DNA from: Cannabis sativa
Taxonomy: Eukaryota; Streptophyta; Magnoliopsida; Rosales; Cannabaceae
Length of the DNA: 64,000 nt
Reading direction: 5' to 3'
NCBI RefSeq assembly: GCF_029168945.1
Contig: NC_083601.1
Coordinates: 36,507,660-36,571,659, forward strand
In this document: positions 22,901 through 35,200 of the stretch, one piece after another
Layout: the number at the start of each line of letters is the position of its first letter
Numbering within the stretch: the stretch's first letter is position 1
Position numbers and translations under genes: made by a program
Notes under the pieces: model-generated
What the model saw: only the letters and a program-made list of their open reading frames with translations
What the model was told of the DNA's origin: nothing
Database searches by the model: none

Positions 22901-25814
22901 CCACTACCAAACGAGGAAATTTTTATACTTTCTTATTCACATTCTAAGCTAATATTACCTACCTAACGTCTCCAAACTATTAATTCCCCTAGAATCCTAG
23001 ATAACTTTTTTTTTTTCTCTTTTGGCTTTCATTTGATTCATTTAACTATTTTTGTAGATTACCAATTGACAGGTTGTGTCTTGATTGTTAATTGTTGTAC
23101 TTGTATTATTTTATTTGTTTATGCTATTATTTGATTTATAAAACATCACTTTCTACTTTGTTTTGAAATTCACTCTGGTGTGAACGAATTTTATGCTTTA
23201 ATTTATTTATATCCATCAGTTTTTCTTTTTCTTTTTTTACTTCTTAAATTTATGGTTTTGTTTTTTCTTTCTTAAGTCTTTTGAAACTCACACTAACACG
23301 TGGGACCTATTAAAAGTTTGAAAAATGCTGAACACTTGTTTTATATTAACTTTTTTTCTTTTATTTTCTCTTTGTATATTTGTAATGTATTCTTTTAGTT
23401 GATTATTTACTTATTGGGTACTCCTTGTTTTAACGAAAATATTTTTGATACTTTATTATGATAAATGCTTAGTGAGAACCTTTTAATTTGAAATTGTATG
23501 TACTTTGGAACTCTATATTATATATAGAGATTTTTACACTAAGTATCTAAAATCATTTTTTTATTTATTTTTTAACAAGTTATTTTATTTACATTTTTTT
23601 TAGAAAATGTCGTCGTTTTTGTATAGCAGCAATGTGAAAATAACATAAAAATAACCATCTATCTTTTTATATAGAAACATTTAAAATATGTAAAAATAAA
23701 TACTGTAAATTCGTATTTTTGTAAATTTTGGATATTTATAAAAAGGCTAATTAGTAATTTTTCCTCCTCCTGAACTTTGACATGTATTAAATTGTGCCTC
23801 CTGAACTTTTTTGGCCGTTGAAAATTCCCCCTGAACTATTGAGATTGTTAAATTTAAGGACTTTTGTCTAATTTCATTCAATTTTACTATTTCAGTGATT
23901 GTTTATGTACTAAACCATGCTCCCCAAACTTTGATATCTACGAAATCATACCCCTTAAATTTTGATATGTACTAAATCATGCCCTTCGAATTTTCATCCG
24001 TGTTAAATTTTTTTACTAAAATTTGACAAAAGTCCTTAAATTTAACAATCTCAATAGTTTAGGGAGAATTTTTAACGGCCAAAAAAGTTCAGGGAGCCCA
24101 ATTTAGTACATGTCAAAGTTCGGGGGGAAAAATTACTAATTAGCCATATAAAAATATCCTTTGTCAGTAATTAAAATTAGGTTTCTGAAAAAAAAAATGA
24201 GATTAGTTAGCCTACTGGAAATCATTGTAAAATGTTATTTTGTTAATTATGGGAATATATCCATTTGGTACCTTGTAATTTGTTACCAACATTGAGCTCA
24301 GGTATTAATTTACAGGTACGTGATGATAGTCCCTATGTTTTGTTAAAAGTAAAACACATGAAAACAAATAAATATATACCCTTAAAATTGATATTTATTG
24401 ATTTATTTATATATATACACACACATTTGACATTTGCCCGACTATTATTGAATGTTATTAAATTTCAGTTATCTATGTTCTTTTGACATTTTTTTTGTAG
24501 ATTGTAGTTTGATTATAGGTTGTTTCAAGTTGTCATGGCATTTTTATATTTTCTATAATTTTAGAGTGATAATTGATGACATATGAAAGCTTTACATATA
24601 AAGCTTATATTTGGTGATGTGGTATGTTAATACTATCACACAATAACAGAGCTAGTGGTGTGCCTTGGGCCCTCTGACATTTTTACTCTTTGTTTTTTTT
24701 TTAATTTTTTTTTTGAATGTATATTTCTGGAAAAAGATGGATATAAATATTCTCTCTTAATATATTATATGTATATTTTTATGTCTAATCTTTACTACAA
24801 TTTTGTTTTGTTTTCTTTGGCCTTCTCCATACATTAATCCAGATTCTTTTTTTTTTTTAAAAAATAATAGTCAGATTTGGATATATTACTTTTTTTAGCC
24901 CATTTTGTTTTTGACTACCGAATAAAAAATCTAAAAATGTTAATAAAATGTTAAATTATGTACCAACCTTGTAGAAAAATCAAAGGATGCATCCAAGCAT
25001 GTATAGTGATCAAGGAGCAGCCTACAATCTCAGAGAGAGACTAAGATGCCGCAAGAAGCTTCTTAATGGGAATTCGGCACCACTAGGACAAGCCTCTTCA
25101 GATTCATCCCATGCCATGAGTGACTTGGACAGAAGTCCAGGACATGGTATGCCGAGATCCGAAGATCATACTGGAGCAGGTGATTCATCTATGGAACATT
25201 CATTCATTGATAGGTATAGTCCTAGCCGCATTCCCACAGGACCAGCTTTTCAAGCTGAAGTACCTGCTTGGATTGGTGAGACTTGTGAAAGCGACTCCAA
25301 GTGGTTGGGGTCCAAGGTGTGGCCACTGAATCAAACTGAAAAAAGGTTTCTTGTTGAAAGGGATCCTATTGGAAAGGGAAGGCTGGAGAATTGTGGATGT
25401 CAAGTGCCGGGTTCCACAGAATGTGTCAGATTTCATATTGCTGAGAAAAAATTGAGAGTGAAACGTGAATTGGGCTCAGCTTATCACCTGTGGAGATTCC
25501 ATAACATGGGAGAGGATGTAACTGTGTTTTGGACAGAGGCTGAAGAGAAGAAGTTTAAGAATATAGTGAGCTCAAATCCTCCCTCTCTTCAGAAGTGTTT
25601 CTGGATTGAAATTTGTAAGAACTTTCCAAGTAGGAAAAGGGCAGACTTAGTGAGCTACTACTATAATGTTTTTCTTTTGCGTCGTAGAGCAGTTCAGAAC
25701 AGGTTTACGCCGAGTAACATTGACAGTGATGATGATGATGAAGAATCAGAACCTGCTTTAGAGACCAAAGGTTTTGGGCAGGAAACACCCCAAATCAAAC
25801 AGCATAAAAAGTAA
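19932..25814 (+). CDS. ARID/BRIGHT, ELM2 and SANT domain protein (plant ARID1/ARID2 type), two coding exons
   Basis: Exons are 19932-21014 and 24975-25814. The donor is ACAG|GTATTT, the acceptor CTTGTAG|AAA, and the junction is phase 0 (SGSEQ|KNQRMH). The product is 640 residues. The start is the ATG at 19932 (MAGWSILADG); the frame is open a little upstream but begins with GTG. Residues 40-134 form an ARID/BRIGHT DNA-binding domain (LRRCFYHFHG, then GLWGSVAEESGFG). An acidic and serine-rich linker follows (a Ser run near 258-272). Then come ELM2 (about 445-485, IPTGPAFQAEVPAWIG) and SANT/myb (about 543-595, FWTEAEEKKF to RADLVSYYYNVFLLRRR). ARID binds AT-rich DNA; ELM2-SANT pairs usually recruit histone deacetylases, so it is probably a nuclear chromatin factor. 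In Arabidopsis this architecture belongs to At2g46040 and At4g11400. The intron is 3960 bp and carries a MITE. Confidence 0.92.
23745..24145. mobile_element. 401-bp inverted-repeat (foldback/MITE-like) element in the ARID-gene intron
   Basis: The ends are perfect 20-bp inverted repeats (ggctaattagtaatttttcc at 23745-23764 and its reverse complement at 24126-24145). The complementarity extends inward roughly 140-170 bp on each arm with mismatches: the left ctgaactattgagattgtta pairs with the right taacaatctcaatagtttag. No ORF is seen. The flanks tttataaaa and atataaaaa resemble an imperfect 9-bp duplication, which would fit a Mutator-type origin, but this is weak. Confidence 0.85.
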
Positions 25815-26110
25815 CAAATAGCTTCTAGCCGATACTACCAACCATTCACACCCTTTTGAGACCTGTAAAGCCTCTGTTTTTCCTTTTTCCTCTTTCTTTT
25901 TCTTTTGTGCTTTTCAATGGCAATTTTGGATATCAACACATCATTTTTCACCTTGCACAAGAAAAAAGTAATCGTCACTCTCTCACTCTCACTCCTGCTT
26001 TCAATGTGGAAAGCAACACTTGCAATTGTGAAGCTGAAAGCCTATTTGGTTTCTGCCTTCAAATTTTGAGATCTATTCTTGTTCTTGATCAGTAATTCAA
26101 GCACAGGTAC
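25815..26110 (+). other. Probable 3' UTR of the ARID-ELM2-SANT gene
   Basis: This is T-rich and pyrimidine-rich transcribed-looking sequence after the TAA at 25812-25814. I see no canonical AATAAA close by, so the 3' end is not placed. Confidence 0.35.
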
Positions 26111-29100
26111 TTTTCAATTTGCTCCTTTTTTTTGATTCTTGAGAGTAGAGAGCCAAAAAGACTGAAAGGAAAGAAAAGCTTAGGAATGCCTGGGAATGCA
26201 GTTGGAGGTGGATGAGTCACAATACATAACCTATTCTGAATTGCATATTGTAGATTTGTGGCAAGGGAATTAGAATTGATTTTTGAATATGGTATAGAAT
26301 TGTTTTTTGCATCATTTTTACGTTGGTCTCTATTTCTTAAAAACTTCTTTTTTATTTGGTGTTTATCAACATATATTTAACTTTTCTATGTCTTTTTGGT
26401 CAGTATGTGAAAATATTTATTCTTTATAAAACGCTTAAATTTTCATACATTTTTTAAAAAATTAATTATCTCGTCGCAAATATCATACCAGATGTATTTA
26501 ACATCAAAATTTGACCCCCAAAAAAAAAAAATCCGAACTTGCTAAATATCACACTTACAAATGATTATGATGTCTCATGTTCTACTTCTATGGTGTTTAA
26601 ATCCATTTTGGTGTCCTAAAGGGCCATATAGTAAAGAGATCCCTTCATTATTCTCCTATTTTCACATACTTTGTTTTTCATGAAAAAAGTATTTTAAACA
26701 CAATGTGGTTTTTTGTCTTCAAAGTTTGAGTAAAGCCATTGTAATATTAGTGAAGATTAAACTGTTACCCTCACCCTGAGAATAGTCATTGGGCATTAGG
26801 AGCATTGTGCCATATACCAAGTGTATAGGGTAACTTGAATGGGGGTGCACTTATGTGGCGAGGTTAGAAGGGAGTATTTCAAACACAGTGTATCAAAGTT
26901 GTTTGAGCGTCTGGGCAAGCTTACCTTAAGCATGTGGCACCAAGACCCTTTGAGGGGTGCACCACCAAGCACCTGGTAATTATGCTTGAGCACATCCTTC
27001 GTGCCCTGCTTAACATGCATGTCTGAGCGCATGAGGCATTTGCATAGGCCTAACACTTGTGTATAGTTAGAGGGGTGCTGCAAGATAAGGGATGTCATAC
27101 AGTAAGTTTAAGGGTTAAGTCCGTGAATTAATTGAGCATGGGTTGAATAATCGTCAAAGTGTATGACGAGGATAAGGACGTACACAACTAGATGCACAAA
27201 AAACTACTTACAAGCTGTATGTTGTGTATCAAGTGTTGTGTGTTGTAGTAGTAGGGATTGCCTTTACTAATATCTTTTTTTGTTTGGGTTAAGGGTTTGA
27301 AACCCACCCCATTCCTTCTCAAAAGGGATTAAAGGTGCCATTCTGAAGGCTCGCTTAGCTGTGAGTGGTGCTATCTTTGTGATGGGAACTCTTAAGGTGT
27401 TCACGATGATTCAATCAAGGTAGGATAATGTATTAGGCTCCTATAGATGACATGTGGTCCCTGGAATTGCCAATATGACCAAAGGGGTGAGGAAGAAATC
27501 TACATTACGTGGTCTTGTTAGTTAATCAACCAAGTTTTAGGCACTATTATCTTCTTCATATGTTTTACAATTAGAAAAAATGTGGCAGATTAATCTACTT
27601 CATAAGTTTGAGTAAATTTTTTAATAATACGACGAGCTTTAAATTGAGGAACTGATACATCTAAATTGGCTTTCATTGTGAACGCCTTTTTTTATCATAT
27701 AACCAATATTCTTGCTGATTAATCAATCAAGTCTCAGGTACTATTATCTTCTAATACGTATCTCCTTAATTATTGTACTAGGTCAACTAAGATGAGATAT
27801 TGCTTCACAAATAATTTTAGAAATAAACATAAAATCAAATATTAAAATAATAAGAGGAAGATGAAAAACAATTATATGAAACAAAAGAATAAATACGATA
27901 AATATTGATGTTCTTGGCCGGGACATGTGGTAAGCTCATTAGTATTGGTGTGACATTTAGAGTCTCGTGATTTGTAAGGAAAAAGAATGAGTAAGTTGTA
28001 ACCATGTAAGTATGAGACTACACAATTAAATAGAGCTTAAATAAATTGATATGTACTACTTATACTAATAAGATGCATTTTTTTTCGATAGTCCATCACT
28101 TAATTACTCCAAAAGTAAGCGCGCATAATTTGGAGCAATTTTAGGATATGTCACCTTGTAAGAGATTTTTCTAGGAAATATGCGAGTGAGGACAAAGTAT
28201 ACTAAAAATATTCGTGTAGGTTTGCAGAGGTGAGGACAAAACACGTTTCAAAGACTCGTCTTAGTTTGTGGGACTAGTCGTCATTTCAGAATACAACTAA
28301 AGTGACATACTTGTGTATACTAAGTAGGTATATGACTACACAAATATCACCAGCGTTAAAGTTGGGCCTTGTTAAGGTTGGCATGTGATCAATTCAACAA
28401 GTCTAGAATTTGCATGTGGGTCCAAATGCTCAATCATCCAGATACATTGTCAAAGATCAATCGATTCTCCTTCTGTCTATAATCTCCAAAAAATTCTAAG
28501 ATTCATCTTCTTATAGATAGATAGTTTTTCCGGATGGATCCATTTGGATAAAAATCGTCCAACATAGGGAACACTTGATCAACATGCTTCAAATCATCTT
28601 ACAATTCCAAAAAAGCGCACTCTAGCTTTTCTCTATCATACAACCGATACAAGGATTTCTCATGAAGAAGTATAGACTTGAGAAAGGGAAAAGCATTTTT
28701 GCTTTAAAAATTGAGATTTTTTTTTTATAAATGTACAACCATAATAATATGATTATAAAAAACTATAAAAAAAAATTATTTTTAAAATGTATAAGTTTTT
28801 AAAATATATTTTTTTGTAATTATATTATTTTTGTTATACAATCCATTTTTTAACGAAAAAATGCTATAGTTATTTACACTTAATTAATTATAACCAAAAA
28901 CAAAAGAAGAACTTAAAAGAGGAGCAAAGAATAGCGTGTGGGTAAGAACTAGTGGACTACTATTAAAGTATCACCACGAAGTCAACAATAATTCATTTCT
29001 CACCCTTTCTCTTATATATATTATACATTTTTATTTATTAATTTATTGTTCGAAAGTGAAATATTCTATTATCAAATTAAGAGGGTCTTCTGTTTCAAAA

Positions 29101-29305
29101 AAAAAAGAAGATAAAAGTTGAGGGTCTTCCTTTTAAATAGGTTTTAGTCCCATTATTTGAGCTAAAGTTTTTCAATATCGAAGCCGTTGTCATTTGTGTT
29201 ATTCAAATTTGAGACCAAATCACGTACGATTCCATTTTAATTTGATCTAAACAGAACTTTGACCTGGGAAGGGATAACGTAATTAGAATTATATACATGG
29301 AAACC

Positions 29306-29336
<31 letters not shown>

Positions 29337-31374
29337 GAAATTTATCGATTAAGAAGCAATTAAAGGTTTATCTTTATTAATATTAGTACGAAACTATAAT
29401 CTACAAATGTGTGTCTTGTACGAAAGAGAATCTCGTCATATATACAACACAACTTCGTTATTATTTGGTATAGATATTAATGTATACATTTTGTATCATC
29501 AAAATTAAAAAATATAATACATGGATTCATGGATCTATTCTGTCGAGATATACTGCTATACCAACTGGCATTGTATTTAAGGATGCCAAGTAAAATAAAA
29601 TAAAAATAAAAGTAGAATGAAGGTTCTCATCAATTGAGTTGAATATTAATTTGTTTAATGACAAGATAAAACTGAAAGATTTTTGTCCTGGAAGTTGAGT
29701 TATATATCTATATGAGATACACGTATTTAAAATAGATATGTTTTGAGCAATGTTTGCATTATTATTATTATTAAAAAGAATATAGAAGAGTAAATAAATA
29801 ATGTGTGTAAGAATCTTTCTCAGGTAAGATAAATTCAGTGGATTCTTCTAGCACGTATATTTTCTGGTCAACCAAATCTGCTAATATTTATATATATAAA
29901 TATCCTTTACTAGATAAGTTGGAATCATCTAAAGTAAATAAATAATACAAAAGGACACCAATGCATATACCAAGACAAATACGTACCCACCCCTTTTCCA
30001 ATTTTCATCACTTGCCCACCTTCTTTGTCTTCATTAATCTCTCTCTGTCTCTCTGAAGATTTTGCTTGGGAGCTCATGAAAAATCATAATTTTACAATAT
30101 AACAAATAAAACAGTGCAATTAAAGTTCAAGAATTTGTATTCAATTATTTAATGGTGGTCCTTATGATTCATAATTTTTTCAATGAAAAAAAAAACTTTA
30201 ATAGAATAGTTAACATTGAAATGTAGATTGATTAGGGTAGAAGAGAATATGGCCTTTAATAATTTAAGACTTGGTCAGGTCAATATGTTAATTAATCTAA
30301 ACTTAAGTTGCAATGTATTATATGTAACCACTAACTTTACTTGTCCCACGAAATAGTTTGGCGTGCATAATGTATGTATATCTCCCCAATAAAATACAAA
30401 AAAATTAATCCTCTTCTAAAAAAACAAGATTAATCCTCTAGTCAAACTTTCCAACTTTTGTTATTAATTTGGTAATTTTGAAAATGAGGAATTTAACCCT
30501 TTTTTAACTTTTAACTGAGAGAGAAGAAAGGAAAGCTAGATTTGATGCTTTATTTAAAAGATACCTTGATTTATATATCCACAGAGAATTCCAAAAATGT
30601 GCCTCACCCACTCATATCATATCTAAGTCTAATTCTAATAATCTAATAGCTTAGCTTTGCCTTAATACGTGTGTGAACCCCCACACGCTTCATAATCTGT
30701 CAAACTCAATCAGGCTGATCAACTTGCCTTATTGATCATGCTCAAGACACTTGCTTTTCCAAAAAAGAGAAAGTTGAATTATGGTTTCACTAATTTGTAA
30801 ATAATAAAATTAAAAAAATAATTTCATAATGTGATTATAATAAATCAAAAATGTAGAAAAGGATACAGGACTATTGCTTTGCTCAATTGTCTTTTGTCCT
30901 ATATGAATTTATTCATCGTTTGCATTATATGATTCCTTCACTAGGAATTTTGATTTTGACAAATACTACAAGATCCAATCAATTTAAAATATATGTAGAT
31001 CGTAAAATAATAATAATAATAAAAAAAAATCATGCGTGATTAATTACCAGACCTTTTCTCTGTGCATATTAATTAGTAGGTGGTATAATAATATTTATAA
31101 TATATGATCGCAATTATAAGTGATGATGATATCCATGTCATGACTCATAGATTAGAACAATAATGGCTCATAAAAGATGGAGAAAAAATAGTGTACTTTC
31201 ATATTTCCAAATTTCAATTATAAGTAACTGCTTGATCAGACAATGAAATTGGTATGCACTTGAATAACTACTCAACTTTCAAGCATAAATCATTAGAAAA
31301 ATTAGTATAGAGTGTCAATTAATTAGTGTATTTTTAAGTTAGAATAACTTTGCAGACGTAAAACTAAAATAGGC
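26111..31374. other. 5.3-kb intergenic region without recognisable gene
   Basis: It is AT-rich with no convincing ORF. The part at 26790-27500 is less AT-rich and looks like old transposon or LTR sequence I cannot assign. Two diverged direct repeats (27518-27556 and 27714-27752) share ctattatcttct and flanking bases, about 196 bp apart. A trinucleotide repeat lies at 29306-29336. Confidence 0.5.
29306..29336. repeat. (ATA)n microsatellite
   Basis: About ten uninterrupted ataata units in intergenic DNA. Confidence 0.9.
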
Positions 31375-31864
31375 TGTTAGATAAATTAACAATTAACCCA
31401 AGATCTATTTGTATATAACATAGAACACAATAATAAGATATAATAATTAGGTATGTGTACCTGATTGATCCATCGCAATTATCTCTGTTTGATCCACAAC
31501 AGTTACTCCAATTTGATAGTGCAATACTATCAACTAAGTCTTCCTCCCTAGATCTCTAAATCAGAAGCAGTTTATTTTCTCTGATTATCAAAAGGTATAC
31601 AATTGTGATGAGACAATATGTATTTATAGAGTTAGGGAGGGGACTTAGCTACAAAACCCTAGTTGGGCTGGGCCTGCTCATCAAAGGCTTCAGTCAACTA
31701 GAAAAGCCCACACTTCTGCTTCACCTAGACTTTACTCACAGATGCTAAGCCCATTAACAATTGATCACCAACAACATGGGCTAACACAGCAAAGAACTAT
31801 CCAATCAACCCAAGTTTTAATAAAACCAATAAAATTTAATGTAAGCCCAAATAAAAGTCTAACA
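31375..31864 (-). repeat. LTR of the Copia element (3' LTR in sense)
   Basis: It is 490 bp and matches 38653-39142 with about four substitutions (for example ccatcgcaatt versus ccatcacaatt). Confidence 0.95.
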
Positions 31865-31882
31865 TTCTCCCACTTGGGCTAC
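31865..31882 (-). other. Polypurine tract of the Copia element
   Basis: Minus strand: AGCCCAAGTGGGAGAA directly precedes the LTR start TGTTAG. Confidence 0.7.
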
Positions 31883-32499
31883 ATTGATTTTAATACATAT
31901 ATATTATATATCAAAATAATTTTGTTTGAAAACGACTCATGGGTTGAACAACAAGAAAACATTTGTGGCCACTTTAAAAACTGATAGTTCTCTGATAGCA
32001 TCTCAACATACCGGTCCAATTTAACCTTTGATAATGAACTATGACAGTCATATTGTTTTTAGCTCAACAAAAGACATTCATAATCACAAATACCAAAGTA
32101 TTAAATCGACATGGTCAATAAGTCTAGTAGTGTGGTAAGGAATTATGTTCAACATGTGATCAATTTAAAATAACATAATATCCTTATCAGTCCTCAATTT
32201 TACTGATACCGTGATGCTTAATAAATAAGCCAGTGAAATTAAACATACACTACTTAATAAATAAGTAAGTGTCACTAAACTTGCTTAAATAATTAAGCCA
32301 ACAACATATCATTGTCAATAAGCAAATAAATTTAAAAGACAATGATCACAACAATATGAACCACATGCTTTCAATTCAATCATTCTCGAGAATATAACAA
32401 AACATAATTGAAAACATATCCATTCAATAATAAAAAATATTGAAACATAAAATGTAGTTCATAACTTTATTCAGAAAATTATAAATAATAATTTCTAAA

Positions 32500-32753
32500 A
32501 ACAAACAGAAAACAAAACTCCCACTAACCCAAAAGATCAAAAGATTCTAAAATGCCCATATTAACAACATGTTTATTAAACAGCACGGCACTTAACCCTT
32601 TGGTTAGAGGATCAGCTAACATCGACTCGGTCTTGCAATTTTCAATGACAATGTCTCATTTCTTGACCAAGTCTCTAACAGTGAGATACTTTATTTCCAT
32701 ATGTTTAGAAGCACTACTAATCTTGTTATTCTTTGAAAAGAAAACAGCAGCAT
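32500..32753 (-). pseudogene. Copia RNase H C-terminal part, downstream of the MITE insertion
   Basis: Read on the minus strand, the sequence left of the MITE continues the RNase H of 33294-34241. Pieces such as SASKHMEIKYLTVRDLV and then LADPLTKGL are typical of the Copia RNase H end. The reading contains stops. The MITE sits at the codons of the DNDAA-like motif, separating this piece from the rest. Confidence 0.75.
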
Positions 32754-33172
32754 TAGGGGTGAAAATCGGTCGGTTATGGTCGATTTTTAAAATTTTATAA
32801 CCGACCGGACGGTTACGGTTTTTATTTTACGAAAACCGTAACCGACCGTTTAGAAATTATAACCGTATAAAACCGACCGTACGGTTTTTGGCGGTTTTCG
32901 GTTTGGCGGTTTTAGGCGGTTTTTTTGCGGTTTTGGGCGGTTTTTGGCGGTTTTAGGCGGTTTTTGGCGGTTTTGGGCGGTTTTTGGCGGTTTTGACGGT
33001 TTTTTAGTTAAACTATTTTTTTATTTCAAGAACCGAAACCGACCGCCGTGTCAAAAAAACCGAAACCGAAACCGACCGCCGAATTCGGTGATGACGTGGA
33101 ACCGAAAATTCGGTTACGGTCTGGTCGGTTTGATGGTCGGTTTCGGTTTTTCGGTTTTTATGAACACCCCTA
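32754..33172. mobile_element. 419-bp hAT-type MITE inside the Copia RNase H region
   Basis: Termini are TAGGGGTG and CACCCCTA, perfectly inverted, with an exact 8-bp duplication agcagcat at 32746-32753 and 33173-33180. An 8-bp duplication and this terminus are hAT hallmarks. The interior is full of ggttttcggtt/aaccgaaaacc motifs that make long inverted arms, and it holds a minisatellite of the ggcggttttnggcggtttt type at about 32891-33002. No transposase ORF is present; the 86-codon ORF inside is an accident of the repeats. Confidence 0.95.
32891..33002. repeat. GGCGGTTTT-type minisatellite
   Basis: About ten tandem variants of ggcggttttng (8-16 bp spacing) form a GC-biased island in the MITE interior. 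Confidence 0.85.
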
Positions 33173-33293
33173 AGCAGCATCATTATCACAATAGATTAGC
33201 ATAGGTGTGGAAATAGAATCAACCACTCGTATCTCCGAAATAAAATTCTTCAGCCACAAAGCTTGCAAAGATGCCCCATAACATGCAACAAAC

Positions 33294-34241
33294 TCAGCAT
33301 ACATAGTAGATGATGTGATCAAAGTCTGTTTGACACTCTTCCAAGAAATAAAGAAAGACTGCCAAGGTGAAAATATAGCCAGAAGTTGACTTTAAATCAT
33401 CTACACAACCACCAAAATCTGAATCTGAATAACCAACAACTCGAAGATTGTCAACATGCTTATACACAAGCATAAAACTCTTCGTTCTTTGCAAATATCT
33501 CAAAACTTTCTTGGCTGCAACCCAATGATCAAGGCCAGGATCAGATAAATATCTCCCAAGAACATTGACTACAAAAGCTATGTCAGGTCGAGTGCAAACC
33601 TGAGCATACATCAAACTCCCTACTACACTTGCATAAGGGATGTTCTTCATTGCTCCTCTTTCCAAGTCGTTCTTAGGACATTGCTGCTTAGTGAACTTGT
33701 CCCCTTTCAGAATAGGAACTAAACCAGCTTTACACAAATCCATGTTGAACCTTTTGAGCACACGATTAATGTAAGCTTCTTGAGATAAGCCAAGAACTTT
33801 TCGATTCCTGTCACGATGGATCTCAATCCCCAAAACATAGGATGCCTCCCCAAGATCTTTCATATCAAAATTGGAAGACAGAAAATTTTTGGTCTCATTT
33901 AGTAGTGACAAATCACTGCTGGCAAGTAAAATGTCATCTACATAAAGAACAAGAAAAATATAACGACTCCCACTGATCTTCATATAAATACACTGATCAA
34001 ACTTGTTCTCTACGAAACCAAACGATGTCACAACCTTGTCAAACTTCAAGTACCACTGGCGAGATGCCTGTTTGAGACCATAAATGGATCGTTTCAACTT
34101 GCAAACCAAGTGTTCTTTTCCATTCTCCTTGTAGCCTTCAGGTTGAGACATATAGACTTCCTCATTCAATTCTCCATTCAGAAAAGCAGTTTTAACATCC
34201 ATTTGATGCAACTCTAAATCAAAATGCGCAACTAAGGCCAT
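33294..34241 (-). pseudogene. Copia reverse transcriptase C-half and RNase H N-part
   Basis: The RT palm motif YVDDILLASSD is intact, as are TAFLNGELNEEVYMSQPEGY at the start and SVVGSLMYAQVCTRPDIAFV at the RT end. RNase H begins at GYSDSDFGGCVDDLKSTSGY. The frame then shifts (after YIFTLA) and ends at 33294. The start overlaps the preceding piece (34219-35103) in another frame, which marks a second frameshift near 34240. The region would copy the element's RNA into DNA. Confidence 0.9.
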
Positions 34242-35103
34242 AATAATTCGAATGAATCTTTAGTGGAAACAGTGAGAAAGTTTCGGTGTAATCAATACCT
34301 TCTCTTTGAGTAAATCCTTTAGCCAATAAACGCGCTTTAAACCTTTCAATCATTCCCTTTTTATCCCTTTTAGCCTTTAAAATCCACTTACAACCTATTG
34401 GTTTAAAACCATCGTGTAATAAAACTAGCTCCCATACACCATTTTTCTTCATGGAGTCGATCTCATCATCCGTAGCTGCTAACCATTTTGAAGATTGTGG
34501 ACTATTAAGTGCTTCACTAAAAGTGACAGGATCCACAAAATGATCAATATCATATTCTCCTTCTCCAAGATAAACAAAATTATCATGACACTTTGTTGAC
34601 TTCTTTTGTCTCTGAGATCTTCTTAGAGGAGGTACTTCTGGAATAACTTCTCTTTGTTGATCATTGTTTTGAATAACATCTTCCACAACTGGAATTTCTT
34701 CAATAACAATAGGAGCTTCATCATTAATAGGCCCTTCATCAATAATAGGACCTTCATCATCTTCGATATCGGGAGCAATATATTCATCAACAATGGGAGC
34801 ATTACCAACTGGAGTAGGATGGAGACTACTATTATCATCTCTTGAAAATGACATAGGAATACAAATTCCTTTAGATGACTCCCCCATTTCAAGAGATGTT
34901 GAAGGAATTTTTTCAAAGAACATCAAATTCCGTAAATTTAGCGACCGAGATTCAACACTTCGCGTACCACGAGGAGGACAGTAAAAGCGATAGCCTTTTG
35001 AGCGCATTGGATAACCAATGAAATAACAGCGATTTGTTCTCGGATCTAACTTTTTCAAATTAGGATCATAAATCTTTACTTCAATTTGGACAACCCCATA
35101 CAC
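34219..35103 (-). pseudogene. Copia integrase C-terminus, acidic linker and RT N-part
   Basis: The piece begins within the integrase C-terminal region (DPNLKKLDPRTNRCYFIGYP, typical of Copia). It passes through an acidic, repetitive linker rich in D/E/I/P (about residues 95-150, EGPIIDEGPINDEAPIV), then reaches the RT start (WLAATDDEIDSMKKNGVWEL and KWILKAKRDKKG). The frame is lost near 34240. About 100 bp between this piece and the next (35104-35200) again require frame changes. Confidence 0.88.
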
Positions 35104-35200
35104 GAAGATGATTCAGACTAGGCTTCCGCCTAGTCCACAACTCAAAAGTGGGTCTTGGGAGCAGATTTACCGGGAACACGATTTAAAATATAAGTTGCGG

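Noticed and set aside
24265..24486. 73-codon ORF in the ARID-gene intron as an extra exon
   Set aside because: The phase-0 junction from 21014 to 24975 already gives a continuous protein; this ORF has no domain and is AT-driven.
32944..33204. 86-codon plus-strand ORF
   Set aside because: It is made by the GGCGGTTTT repeats of the hAT-type MITE and extends past its end into Copia sequence.
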